DNA from: Rhododendron vialii
Lineage: Eukaryota; Streptophyta; Magnoliopsida; Ericales; Ericaceae
Assembly (NCBI RefSeq): GCF_030253575.1
Contig: NC_080561.1
Span: 33,813,564-33,877,563 of the forward strand
Direction of reading: 5' to 3'
DNA length: 64,000 nt
Of the stretch, positions 1 through 12,300 are shown piece by piece. The notes below the pieces were generated by a model. It did not search any database, had not been told where the DNA came from, and was given only the letters and a program-made list of their open reading frames with translations. Each line of letters begins with the position of its first letter. Position 1 is the first letter of the stretch. The position numbers and the translations under genes are program-made.

Positions 1-1169
1 TAAGGCCCAATTCTTCTAAACTTAACTTATTTTTTCGTTTTTTTGTGTTTTGTTCGTCTTTTCTGAATTTTTGTTAGATTCGCATGATTTTTTTGGATTA
101 ATCATCCGTCTCGACGAAAGAAGTCTAAAAAGTACAAAATTATGATCAAAAACCAAAAAAAAGAGAGAGTATCAAATAGCTATCTTTTGAGCTTAAGTGC
201 TGTTTTATTTGAAATTTTTAATATCGGTCCATATTTTTATACTTTTTCGATTCGGCTCATTGAGATGAACAATTAATTCCTAAAATTACGTCACAAAGCT
301 AAGTAAAAAATTACGTCACAAAGCTAAGTAAAAAATTACGAAAAATAAAAAACACCGGAATAAAAGAGTTTAATATCGTTCTCATAGTACCGGTCCTCTT
401 GCTGGCAATCAGTTTAGCTTAGAAAACCATAGGTCCTTCGTTCGAGGATCGGTACAGGTCAAAGAGTCGGTATTTGAGTCGAGTCGGTATTTGAGTCGAG
501 TCGAGTCAAGACTCGACTCAAGTTCAGTTTGGTTTGGTTTGGTTTAAGTGTGAGGTATTGTAATTTAAACCGTTTATAGTATAAGACCCCACAGTATAAT
601 ATTGCCATGCAAAAAAATCAGTTTCATCGAATTTGGATTTTGGTTTATAAAATGGACGATCTGATTTCTGTCAATAATAATAAAGATAAACTGTTCATTT
701 TATAAAACCAAATTCAATTTTTGATACTCCTCTCGATGTCCGATCGCATGGATACACTATTATGTGGGGTCTACAAGATGAACGGTTTAGATCAATAATA
801 AACACACGATTGGACCGAAAAAGACGGTGATGAAAAAGTGGAGTTTTTCTACCGCCGGTGTAAATAATTTAATCTTTTTATTATTTGTATGTTCATAATT
901 CATAAATATGGTCGAATTGCAGAAAAAAACATTTGCCGGAACAAGCACTTTTCTGACCACCACAACTCATATTCACCAACAAGACTATGGTACACCATTT
1001 GATATATACCAAATATACACTGCATTTCATGGGACTCATATCGGAATCCATACAAGTTATTGAAACCACTCGACGTTCTTAAAATATCATTTTAAAAATT
1101 CATGTGGAAAATCAGCTCAATTATATATAAGTAAGAGTTTCGTGAACAAGAAATTGTGCAAAAAAATTA
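1..1169. other. AT-rich intergenic DNA with small repeats
   Basis: I see no gene here. The stretch contains short GAGTCGGTATTTGAGTC-type direct repeats near 465-520 and a small terminal-inverted-repeat element at 585-771. From about 985 to 1095 a segment matches, in the mirrored orientation, the terminal part of the element lying upstream of gene D (56995-57372). Confidence 0.6.
585..771. mobile_element. small MITE-like inverted repeat element
   Basis: The left end reads gaccccacagtataata and the right end is its imperfect inverse (tattatgtggggtc). Inner segments such as ccatgc/gcatgg and the tttataaaatgga/tcattttataaa pair also face each other, giving a hairpin of about 187 bp. No coding capacity is present. 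The target duplication is not clear. Confidence 0.5.
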
Positions 1170-1170
1170 A

Positions 1171-2408
1171 GGCAAATTTCACTTAGACTCCCTGAGGTAT
1201 TTAACAATGACAGAATGTACCTCTCAGCTTTTAAAAATGACAAAGACCTCCCCTACTTCACGGTTTGGGTTTCATTTCGTTAGTTCCACTAGTGAGATGT
1301 ACGGAAAATGTAATCTTCAATTTTATTTAGTTCTATAGCTATCTTAGGACTCTTATTGAAAGTCTTAGCGCAAAAAATTAATTGTGACCTTTTAGGATAA
1401 AATGATCAGAAAAATGAGATCTTTGCACCGATTCAAACGGATTGAAAATTGGAGTACTTAAGTATCTTCTCTTCATTTGGTTCTATGGTTTTTTTAGGGC
1501 TCTTATTGAAAGCACTAGAGCGAAAAATTAATTATGACCCTTAGGATAAAATGATTAAAAAAATAAAATCTTCGCACCGATTCAAATGGATTAAAAATTG
1601 GAGCATTTAAATTTTTGCTCTTCATTTGGTTTTAGGGCTTTCAATAAAGAGCAAATACTTAAGTACTTCAATTTTCAATCCATTTGAATCGGTGTGAAGA
1701 TCTTATTTTTTTGATTATTTTATCCTAAAGTGTCATAATTAATTTTTAGTTCTAAGATTTTCAATGAGAGCCCTAAGATAGCCGTAGAACTAAACGAAGA
1801 GGAGATACTTAAGTACTCAAATTTTCAATCCGTTTGAATTGGTGCGAAGACATTATTTTTCTGATTATTTTATCCTAATGGATCATAATTAATTTTTCGC
1901 TCTAGTGCTTTCAATGAGAGCCCTAAGAAAACCGTAGAACCAAATGAAGAGCAGATACTTAAGTGCTCCAATTTTCAATCATTTTGAATCAGTGCGAAGA
2001 TCTCATTTTTTTTATTATTTTATCCTAAAGAGTCATACCTATTTTTCGCTTTAGGATTTTCAATGAGAGCCCTAAGAAAATCGTAGAACCAAATGAAGAG
2101 CAGATACTTGAGTGCTCCAATTTTCAATCTGTTTGAATCGGTGCGAAGATCTCATTTTTCTGATCATTTTCTCCTAAAAGGTCATAATTAATTTTTTATT
2201 CTAAGACTTTCAATAAGAGTCCTAAGATAGCTGTAAAACTAAATAAAATTGAAGATTACATTTTCTGTACATTTCCGTCCATCTCGCTAGCAGAACTAAC
2301 GGAATGAAACCCAAACTGTGAATTAGGAGAGGTTTCTGTTATTTTCGAAAATTGAGGGTACCTTCTGTCATTGTCAGATACCTTACGGGGTCCGAGTGAA
2401 ATTTGCCC
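1171..2408. mobile_element. foldback-type element with long inverted arms and internal repeat units
   Basis: The outer ends are inverted copies (left ggcaaatttcac, right gtgaaatttgccc), and the match extends inward for some hundreds of bases. For example, the segment around aacggaatgaaacccaaac at 2300 mirrors gtttgggtttcatttcgtt at 1265. The interior is built of imperfect units of about 135 bp carrying 'agatacttaagtgctccaattttcaatc' type text and 'tcctaaaggtcataattaattttt' type text. About four units run one way (1650-2190) and two run in reverse (1320-1625). There is no ORF of note. It is probably a non-autonomous foldback or Mutator-like element; the superfamily is inferred only from this architecture. 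Confidence 0.7.
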
Positions 2409-2539
2409 AAAAATCTATTAAACCCTGGAGTACCCCACAGCAGGGCACCCAAAAAGCGTAACGTCTAAAAGGTTTGTTTCACTTTTACCAAGTTCTACAT
2501 TTGAGTGATTCACAACTGTAGTGGGCAGGCAGGCAGGCA

Positions 2540-2635
2540 TCCCACTCGCAGGAACCGCATCTCTCCCGTCGGCGAAACTGCTCCGGTGCCGGCGACTATA
2601 CTTCGAGCATTCACGCAGCAGCAGCTCCGACACAG
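2540..2635 (+). other. 5' UTR exon of gene A (approximate start)
   Basis: The segment ends in ctccgacacag followed by a gtaact donor. A nearly matching segment, including tccggtgccggcgac and cagcagcagctt/ctccgacacag, occurs inverted at 56610-56720 upstream of gene D, also followed by a gta donor. Conservation of the exon end in both copies, and the splice acceptor directly before each coding exon (4131 and 54252), support a non-coding first exon. The transcription start is not visible. Confidence 0.6.
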
Positions 2636-2800
2636 GTAACTGCAATGTAGAAGAAGCCGTTCTTTAATTGTTTTGTGCTCTGATTTTGGAGCTGCTTTCG
2701 AAAAAGCCCCGAGTTTGTGAAATTTCTAATCTAACGAAAACCCTATTCTCTCGGGGCCTGGGAGATTGTTCTGATCTTGATCTGCAACTTGGGCTAAGTT

Positions 2801-3300
2801 TTTAGGGCATTGCATTTTCATGCTAGGATTTGGGACTAATTGCTTTCTCTCTTCTCCTTTGGCCTTTGATACACAGATTATAGATATGGGTTCCTTGTCC
2901 TACTCCTACTGTTACTAATGATGATATGCATCCCAGTATTGTGAACTTTGCTATGCTACACACACACACACACAAAATTTTCTATTTTCCTAGTATTTTC
3001 TAAGTTACCATAATATCTGTATTTTCTAAGTTACCATAAGTTTTCTCCACTTGCTTTCACTTTCATGTTAGGGCTTTGAACTGATTGCATTTTCATGCTA
3101 GGATTTGGGACTAATTGCTTTCTCTCTCCTCCTTTGGCCTTTGATACACGGATTATGGATATGGGTTCCTTGTCCTACTCCTACTGTTACTAGTGATGAA
3201 CTGATGATATGCATCCCAGTATTGTGAACTTTGCTATGCTACACACACACACAAAATTTTCTATTTTCCAAGTATTTTCTAAGTTACCATATTATCTGTA
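2801..3300 (+). repeat. direct tandem duplication inside the 5' UTR intron of gene A
   Basis: A segment of roughly 230 bp (about 2803-3030) recurs at about 3070-3300. Both copies carry ttttcatgctaggatttggg, tgggttccttgtcctactcc, a CA microsatellite and attttctaagttaccat. They differ at scattered positions and in the length of the (CA)n run. This is a local duplication within the intron with no coding role. Confidence 0.85.
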
Positions 3301-4133
3301 TCCCATTGTATCCATATTCCGTTTCCTTGTCCGCGTTCCATAGCGTACATGCTTCTGTCATCATGCTCTATTTGAGTTTTATACTAGTTTTCCGATGTAC
3401 CTCAAAACTAAAATTGGTTAAGCATGATGGCCTCTTTTGGTGGCTGTCGAAAATTTGCTCAAGGTCCAATGTTTGTTTCATATTTCCCGTCTCCGATTTG
3501 TAATCCATTATGCCAAGAGTATCTTTCTACTTAATTAGGCGTCATTTCAAGTTTGTCTTCATACTTTTGTTTACAACCCTTACATGATCCATTATGTGTA
3601 CTCCATTTTTTGTGCGGTAACTTGCATGCTACTAATTTCCCCGTTGTTTATCACATTAAATTGGAAACCTTAGCAACATTTGTTTCACTTTTGTACTCGA
3701 TGCCCATTGATTCGATTTGATAGTAATGATAACATTGTCACATGTTGAGAAATACATTCTTGATTTCCCTATAAATCTTTTGCTTGTTTGTTTTTGTCTT
3801 TGTCCTTGGTACTTGGTAGCAGTTTGACAACAGTTTAATCATTAACTTATTCGAGAAGAGAACCTTATCTTGCCTAAGAGCAATTAAGTTGCTTGCTAGT
3901 ACCCATCCTACACTAGTCTTGCCAAATGTGATATCACTGACTTAGTGTCCATTGGTGGTGGCCGTGGTCTCTACATTTACGAGAAAGGTCCTAATTGTGA
4001 TGTCCTTGTATTCTATGTCAAATCATAATGCATCAATTGTTTTGCTAATACAAGTATATTGTGAACTGGCTTGTTTTTTAATAGCAATTTGCTAGATGTT
4101 AATTTTCTGGATTCTTGTTTATTTATGCAGGTA

Positions 4134-4925
4134 ATGGCGATGGCGCTTGATTTTGAGACGGAGTTCCCAAGGACCAATAGTTCTTACCTTTCCCCAGAAC
4201 AAAGGCATCAATTCTTCCAAAAACTGAAGCAGGTTGTTGTAATTGTAAACACTGAGTTGGTGAAACCTGGGGGTGGATTTGCTAAGGGACGAAAATTTGA
4301 AAGGCCTGGAAGCTCAAATACTACTTGTCCAACAGTTCATCAAGGTGCCGGGGTGGTTTTGGATGAAAATGGAACGATATTAACAAGTGCATATTTAGTT
4401 CCGGACAACCTACAGACTATTCTTGTCCGCCGTGAGGTTGATGAAGCCTTCTGGGAAGCAAAATTAGAGGCAAAAAGTCCACAACATGATTTAGCTATTA
4501 TTGTGCCAAAGAAGAATGTGGGTCCATTTGCTTTTGCTACATTGGACACAGAAGGGTCATTTCGGATAGGAAAGGAAGTACTTTCAATTTGTCATGTGGG
4601 CAATCTCTCATACACATCAGTGGTTGGTCAGCTTGCATGTCAGGATCACAGACTTTTTAGGGATGTGGGGGATGACAAAGATATCGCTCCTTTAAGGTCA
4701 GAAAAGCTCAACCGTGATTTGAAACTTCTACAAATCAACAACTGTCACGGATCGCCAAGTGCATCGGGTGCCCCGGTGTTTAGTTCAAGTGGACGAGTCA
4801 TTGGACTTTCTTCTTTTGTCTTGAATAAATTCGACTTTGCTGTGCATTTAACGATTTTGGAACGGTTCTACAATTCTTATCAAGAGAGAGAAGGAAATGA
4901 AAGGGGAGAGTCTCACAGGAAATGA
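4134..4925 (+). CDS. gene A: single-domain trypsin-fold (protease Do-like) protein, probable pseudoprotease
   Basis: The 263-residue product reads from an ATG three bases after an acceptor (tttatgcag at 4121-4130), so it is one coding exon behind a 5' UTR intron. The frame stays open upstream of this ATG, but that part is intronic. The trypsin/DegP landmarks are GAGVVLDENGTILTSAYLV (His position), HDLAIIVPKK (Asp position) and SASGAPVFSSSGRVIGL (Ser position). Family knowledge says the His motif should read TSAH; here it is TSAY, so the general base is lost, while Asp and Ser appear kept. There is no PDZ domain, signal peptide or membrane segment, and the C-terminus is basic. Its closest relative here is gene D in the mirrored arm. 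It converges on gene B. It may act as a binding protein or be inactive; an active protease is unlikely. Confidence 0.8.
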   Translation: MAMALDFETEFPRTNSSYLSPEQRHQFFQKLKQVVVIVNTELVKPGGGFAKGRKFERPGSSNTTCPTVHQGAGVVLDENGTILTSAYLVPDNLQTILVRREVDEAFWEAKLEAKSPQHDLAIIVPKKNVGPFAFATLDTEGSFRIGKEVLSICHVGNLSYTSVVGQLACQDHRLFRDVGDDKDIAPLRSEKLNRDLKLLQINNCHGSPSASGAPVFSSSGRVIGLSSFVLNKFDFAVHLTILERFYNSYQEREGNERGESHRK

Positions 4926-6389
4926 CTCGGCACCTTGGCTCTTTCTTAGATGCTTTCTTAACTGTAATTCATCTGTAGTTACTTGCAAATGTTGTATTCC
5001 GAGGAGTTTTTAATGCCGGTTGTTAGTTTGTCAATCGTTTTATCTTGTTACGGTAATCCTAGTCCTGTTTTGTAAGCTTTGTCATAGTTGAGTGTAGACT
5101 TGTATTGGGGTTTGGTTATGTGTTCCAATGTTTTTGTTGTCTGGTCATGTACCTCATGACTCGGGTTGGGATGTAAGATGAAACTATCCAATGTAGTATT
5201 TTCATTTCATATATTTATAGGAGTAATTTTCTTGCGAAGCATCTTTATATTAAAGTAAGACGGTATCTTTTCTTTAGGGATGTGTGGTTCTGTTATTCTT
5301 TTCTAACTTTGAATTCTGCCCAAAAGATAACAGAAACAACAGAAATGGGGAAAAAAGTAAAGCGAAAACAAGTTCAAATGTTAAAGCATTACAGTAGGTC
5401 AAGTATATAGAGGGGAATTCGTTCAGTCCCTCTTTTTTCTCCCGAAGTTCCAAAAAAAAGGAAAAAAGGAAAAAAGAAAAAGAAAAAGAAAAGAAAAGAC
5501 ACGGACACCTCCTAAATCTTGAATTCGTTCAAGAATTCTACTACAACGAATTCTATGTTGTTTTTCCTTGTAGGTCTTGTTATCAAATTCCAAATAACTA
5601 TGGGGTAACGTTGATTTTGTTTATTCTGGTGCTTTGCTGATGGCAGAAAGAAAGGAACAAAACGAGAGAAATCAGTGAGTGGGTTTTGTGAAATCTCGGT
5701 GGTTTGATTTCATGGTTTTTTTTTTCCTTTCTTTTTTCTTATTTCGGATGGTAGAAATCTTGAGCATGAATGAGAATATGATGCCTTATTTCCATGATTC
5801 TGACGTTTAGAAGAGACAGAAACGGGAATGAGATTCCATATTTCCATATTATTCGTGTTAGCAGCTTCATCACTGGTGGATCACCCGGATGATGGGCATG
5901 CCAAGAAAAAAGAAGGGAGGTTTAGCTCAACATGCCTTATATCGCACTAATTTGGAATAATTCATTCCCAATTTACAGCCAACATTTGATAGAAACATGT
6001 ATATTACACCGTATGGCCATAGTCTCAAGTTAAAACAGTCCATCGTCAAACAAATGGAGCAAGTGTTAGTAGCCAAGTGCTAGGCACCACACACTCTCAT
6101 ATATTGGGCAGGGGTTCAAACTCACTAACTACTCACATGCTAACTTTCACCAAGGGAAAAAAAAACGACAGATGAATAGGAAGATTAGTGATCGAATGGG
6201 AGCGAGAGAAGTAGATAACCAACATTAAGTAACGTACATAATAACAATAGGTTAACGATAATTAATTACACGAGAATAGTTAATTGGAATAATTCTATGC
6301 AAATCGAACAAAGAGAACATAATTAAACAACTACGATAAATATTGCAATTAGCAGGGTATATATACATCACTTTTAACTGTTCATGGGT
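4926..6389. other. intergenic space between the convergent 3' ends of genes A and B
   Basis: No further gene is seen. The stretch 5070-5165 (gtaagctttgtcat, ttgtattggggtttggt, gtctggtcatg) is matched in inverse by 53330-53460 downstream of gene D, so the inverted duplication covers the 3' flank of A and D. A purine-rich low-complexity tract lies at about 5450-5500. Confidence 0.7.
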
Positions 6390-9300
6390 TTACATCCGAA
6401 CTCTTTTAACAGCCACCATGCATTTTTCAGGGAGCGGCCACCTGAGAAGAAAAGGAAAATAATGAGAAATCGAACAAATCAAATGAAAGATGAAAGATCA
6501 AATAATTAGAACAAAAACACCCACTTCTCTAATAAATTGCTTGAATTTATCCGAAGTATACACATAAAACTACCCAAAGTACAAACTCGTTTCTTTTGAC
6601 AAATGTGATGAAAAAATCCATGAATTTGAAGCCTTTTTAAAGACGGGTACAAATGTATGAAGACATTAATCAAAATGCTTAATAGGTAATTTACTTGTAA
6701 AATTTATCTGGTCTAGTCTCTTCGAGCTTCACCTTTAGCTTCAAACGGCCACCACTTGTTGCTCTTATCACAACCAGCTTCTCAGATTTCCCCGCCGTCT
6801 TGTCCCATATTATGTCACAGAACTGCAACAGGAGAATGATTACACAAACATACACCATAGCGCAAGTGGCAAATGACTAGTAAGAGGGAACAAATGTGAA
6901 AAATGGAAAACAGGGTTCATACTACATAGTGGAAAGGCTTCTGGCAGTCAATAGTCCATGGAGGCATCAATAAAGGCCCCTTAACAACCTAACAGGGAGC
7001 CTCAGCAGCCTAGAGCCCAAGACCCACCCATATGTACAGCTTATAGCATGCATTATGGGGCGAGAGCCCCCAATACATCCCTTAACAACAGTGATTTTTC
7101 TCATTTTCTTCCTTTTTGGGACAAGTTCTGTGATAACAACAATGATGATAAAAACGATATACCTCCAAAAAACTCCTAACTTTGTTGCGTGCGCATCGAA
7201 CAATAACATCACCGTCGAGTATTCCAGCACGTTCAGCAGGCGACCCTGCAATAACCTGTTGATTGTTGGCAAGAATATGCAGCGGAGTATAAGATTACAA
7301 ATCCATATATACATATGCACACCAGCATTATCGCTGTTCAAAAGTTGCATTACAGACAAGCAAACAAAACAAAAAGGAAATTATTTTAGTTAAAGAGGGA
7401 GTGTAAAATCATTTCTCTAAAACTCAAAGGCAAGAAAGCACTTGATTAGAACACATGTGAGTGCATAAATCATAATACATTCCCTGTTTCCTACACTTAC
7501 AGAAAATTAGGGTTACATGTACCAAAAATATCGAAACTGTCCATCAAAGGAATCTTGATTATTGTGTTTTATGTTCCAAAATTACAATTGCTGTGATACT
7601 GTTTTTTGTCTCTGTCCAATAGAGTTTCTGGTTCAAACAAAGAGCTCAAAATGCTTCACCACATTGTTGATCAGGACCATTTGTGAGAAACCAGGGAAGC
7701 TAGCCACTTTCCTTGCAAAATACATGAAAAGAAGCTTATCTTCTAGCTTTCCTTTCAAAATACACGAAAAGAAGCTTAACTAGAGCTCTTTCAAATTCCG
7801 GATTGCATTGAGAAAAGCGCCTATAGAATCCCACGTTTTCAAAAAATGGCAGTCTTATCTTTTTTTTTTGGGGACCCACTTAATATGGTTAGAAAGGTAA
7901 CTAACAAAAAGAACACCAACATTTGCTTAAGCTGCAAGAGTTCAGGTTATGTTCAAGTCAATAAAATCCTGATCTGAATCTCATTTAACTTGAAAGTGAC
8001 TTGCTAGCATCTATAATCCCTCTCACTTTCCCCAGGAGCAAGGAAAGAGTTATCTCTGCCTGTCCTTCCTTTCATTCGGGGCCACTATTAAGGCACTCTG
8101 GTCAGTCTCTCGCTCTTTAAATAAACAGATATGTTAAGAATCATTTTTCAATGCCCCATTCTGCGATATGAAACTTACATGAATACGTCGCTAACGACAC
8201 ACCCACGCCTGAAACTCGTACTCGAGTCCATGTATCAATATCCAGTGCTCGATTAGGAAAGAACTAACAATTGATGTGTTAGGCAGATAGAGTAAACATG
8301 AACAAAGTTTCTAGAGTTCTCAATAATCACCAAAAGCATAAAGGTTACCATATCTGACTACCATTTGAATCCAAAAAAGGTCCAAGAGAATCCAGTAAAC
8401 AAAAATTCCCCAGAAAGAACCAATATCTATGGGGAAAAGGCAAAGAAGTGGAATATTGATGAGTTATGCGACCGAACAAAATTACCCCAATTAAGAATAC
8501 TAGAGAAGGGCGATCGGCTACTTGGTGGTCAGCGAGCCCTTAAAAAATGAGCCAGCATTAGCTAGCACATAATTTAAGGATTCGTCGCTAAATTCGTAAT
8601 CTTTTGCAACTACTTCTAAAAGAACATGAGAAATTTGCTTATTTCCATTGTTTAAAATAGAAAAGGTATAGAACCTTTTCCTGCTTTGAGTAGTAGTAGC
8701 TATTCCACCATTTAGAAATACATCCACTTTCCATCCCAAATAAGAAAAAGTACTGACCCATTCTGCCAAAATTAAAAATCCAAAGAGCTTGTAGTCTATT
8801 TAGTGACGCATTAACTCAGAGTAGCATGGGAAAATCCGGTTAACAGGATCATAAATAATAAATGTCTACTTTCTACTATATTTTATTCGAGCCATTGGAT
8901 GCCTTTATGACCCATTACCCTGAACCTGATCTACCAACAGCCCTAAGCAGATCAAAAATTTCCCCTAGTTGTCCTCATAACCGAGCTACTTTTTAAAAAA
9001 AGTGTCAGACATAGGTAGCCATGAATCTCATGCCATAAGGCACCTGATACACCATATTTCCCAGGAAAACCTACTTCTTACGGTTTCAGAAAATTTGACA
9101 CGAAAAGCAGTTCCATATTGGTCCGTAAATTACTAATGAAAAAGCATATGCAAGATAGTCTTCCTTTACAACCAGTAAAATCTTTTAAAACAGATGTGCA
9201 TATGACTCAAGCATTTTGGAACATAGTTATCCAAGGTGCAGAGCACATTTAAGTGTGAAAGCTGTCGAGCCTAGATAACTGGAGAGGTGCCAAACACAGG

Positions 9301-12300
9301 ATTGGATTATGTTTCCAACCTTCGAAAACTTACCTTTTATCGCACGTTCAAAGAGTCATGCACACAGCTATTTTAAGACTCTACATGGATGATAACAGAT
9401 CATGTTCTTTTCTTCAATCCTTAAATTTACCCAAAACAAAATTGTTGTTCTAGGCATTGAAGATTATGAAAGATTCGAGATAAGAGATAAGTAGTTTATC
9501 TCAATCAACTTTGACTTACAAACATAGATGAATCTAGTAATCAGCTGAGTTTAGAGAGTAGTAGCAGTGATCTCCTCTAATTACAAATGCCATTATGGTG
9601 GAACCATGTAAACCTTTCGCATCTTCTCTCTCTATTATTGTCCCTTCCATTCCTTGTGTGACTTGTGTCTATATGCATTCTTATTGATAATCCAGGTACT
9701 AACTCTTCTCTGTAACAGGATGATTTGGATCGAGTGTGCCCCTTATAGTTGGTGTTTGATGATGTTTTCTCATAAGAAACTTACTACCAATGATATGTTT
9801 CAAAAGAGAAGACCAATTTGATTTTCACCCTGATTCGTCGGTCCTGTGAGGGGAGCCAAGGAGAGTATGGATCTTTGTTCTTACATTCCCTAAATGGGAG
9901 AAAGTACAGCATTTGGCGATACTTCATGGTAGTCAGTACAGCATTTGGCAGTAGTAGACTGGGTAACTCATCATAATTGGTGTTTGTTATGCATTCAGTT
10001 CAGAGGCTTTGGTTCAGATGACAAAGTGGGACTCTTAAGGAGTCGTGTGGTGTGTGCTGTTACACAGTTCTTTGTCTTGAAAGGAATGCTATAATTTTCT
10101 AGGATAGAAGCGAAGACATGAGAGTATGTGGAGACGATTCGTTCTCTTGCTTCTTTTTGAGTTGGGCTGCCTCCTCCTTGCAAAGGGACACCATTACTTT
10201 TTATTACTACTAGATAGACATCATGTAGGGATTTGTACTTTTTCCCCTTTCTTGGTGGACTACTGTTGCTAATCAAAAGGGACAAAAAAACTGAGATTGG
10301 GACAAAAGAAGTCTAATCACATTTAGTTGCACCAAAATATGCCACAACATGACTTTCTGGCCAGCATCACAGTCAAAGTACCAAAAAAGACAGATTCCTG
10401 CCAATTATTTAACAAATCTATTATAGAACCTCACAGAGTTGAAACAAGAGGTCAAGATAGCATGTGGCCACAATAATAGGTTTGGAATGATCCTGACACC
10501 AACAACCTCAGTTCTAAACATATGCAGTGAAATTTCTTGTAGTTTTACTGTCGTTCGATTTAATCATCTACAAAACACGGTAGCAGAGAAAATACCTTTT
10601 CAACAAGAACACCTTTGGAGACGTTGGGAAACTTTTGGATTATCTTTTCCAACAGGCCCAACCTTGCAGCACAGAGATTAGTCATCTGCATTCCGAGCCA
10701 ATGTCGACAGAATCTCCTGTGCACAACATTATAGCGTCTAAGAAAGCTTAAAAATGAGACTTAATAGGAAAGACTCTACAATAAAATGACACACAAAGAT
10801 TTGGAACATGCCCGTATTTCTTAAAATGCTCCAGCCATTTCAAAGCTATGTTGATGGGTAGAAAAGGAGTACACAGCCGGTCGTAAAAATTGACTCCAAT
10901 GACGTCTCCATACATATTAATAAGAGGTCCACCAATGCCACACTAGCAAAAGAAAAATCATTAGCTCAAGAAATAGCCATAAATACACATAATCTACTCA
11001 AATGAAACCAAGAGCAAATTGCATTAACTTCTACAGACACACAAACATACATACATCAATTGCCTCCAAGATGTTTTAGGGTAGGATCTCAACCTCACCT
11101 GTGTTCTACATTTAAGGACAAAACTCTTGCCTAAAAAGAGAGTAAAGTACGTACTTTTGAAATCTTACAGTTCGCCCTGAACAGCTCCTTACAATCAAAC
11201 TCGCACAAATCAAGGCTGGACGAAAAAAATAGAAAGCAAGAGTAAGTAATTATCAAGAAATTGCCATACAAGAGCATCCCACAATTTATACAACAATGCA
11301 TCCTTGATCTGTGGAAAGATTACTAAAGGCTAACATATATGGGATACATTCTTGCATTTTTGTTTAAGAAAATCACAGCATGTAGGCATTTTCGCGTACC
11401 TGAATTTCCCCGGGGCAACCATAATCTCATGTGGTTCCTCAAAGTACCGGCCAAGAGCAACAACCTTGTCTCCAGGACAAAGATGAAATAAATCAGAATT
11501 GGGATGGAGCTGAAAAGATTCAGAACTCGTCCCGCTCTGGATTTCACAAGGATGTATACTGATAGAGTCATCCAGATTCCTTAGATTTGCTGGTTGCAAC
11601 AATGCACCAGATTCAATCTTAACCAAAGCAAGATTATAGTGGAAATCGCAGGCGTACACTTGACCATCCAGTAATGTACCATCCGATAAATACACGTCAA
11701 CCTGCCATAGTAGTGAAACCATTTTTCACATCATTGCAAAATTGTGATTGGTATTCTTCTGAACCATAAAACTACTTTACAAATATGAGACATAGACTCT
11801 TGGAAATGCATAGTGTACTCGCCGATAAGGAAATCAGTTGTGTGTCCGAAAATTTTGTTGGCACACATCTTGAAACATCTTTAGTAAATCAAGTATAGCA
11901 CCACTGTTCATTTGACTCTCATATAATGCATGAAATATGTTGAGAAATCTCAATACATCATCTTCCCTTGTCCCTGTGTCCTTGATTTGATAACACTATG
12001 GCCCAACACTCATATGCGTACCTCCATCCACATACCTCCACCATTACTCATACCCAAGTCCACGCAACATAGATCATAAAACTACCTTGATATCATTAGG
12101 TAAGGCGTCTGATTCAGCAGAAGTTCTGAAAAGACTGGCTGAAGTCAAGATAGTACTAGTACTGAGTTGTGCACCATTGGCTTCCTCGCAATCCACGATA
12201 GTGCCAGAGCCCATAAATAGTGGCTTCCCACCTTGAAAAAAAAATTGTACATAATTAGACATATAAAAACATTACAATCGAAACAAGTATTGTAGTAATA

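Noticed and set aside
6941..7050. Possible extra exon of gene B
   Set aside because: It lies in intron 8, and similar text occurs in intron 8 of gene C (48936-49060) with no conserved reading frame. It is a conserved intronic repeat.
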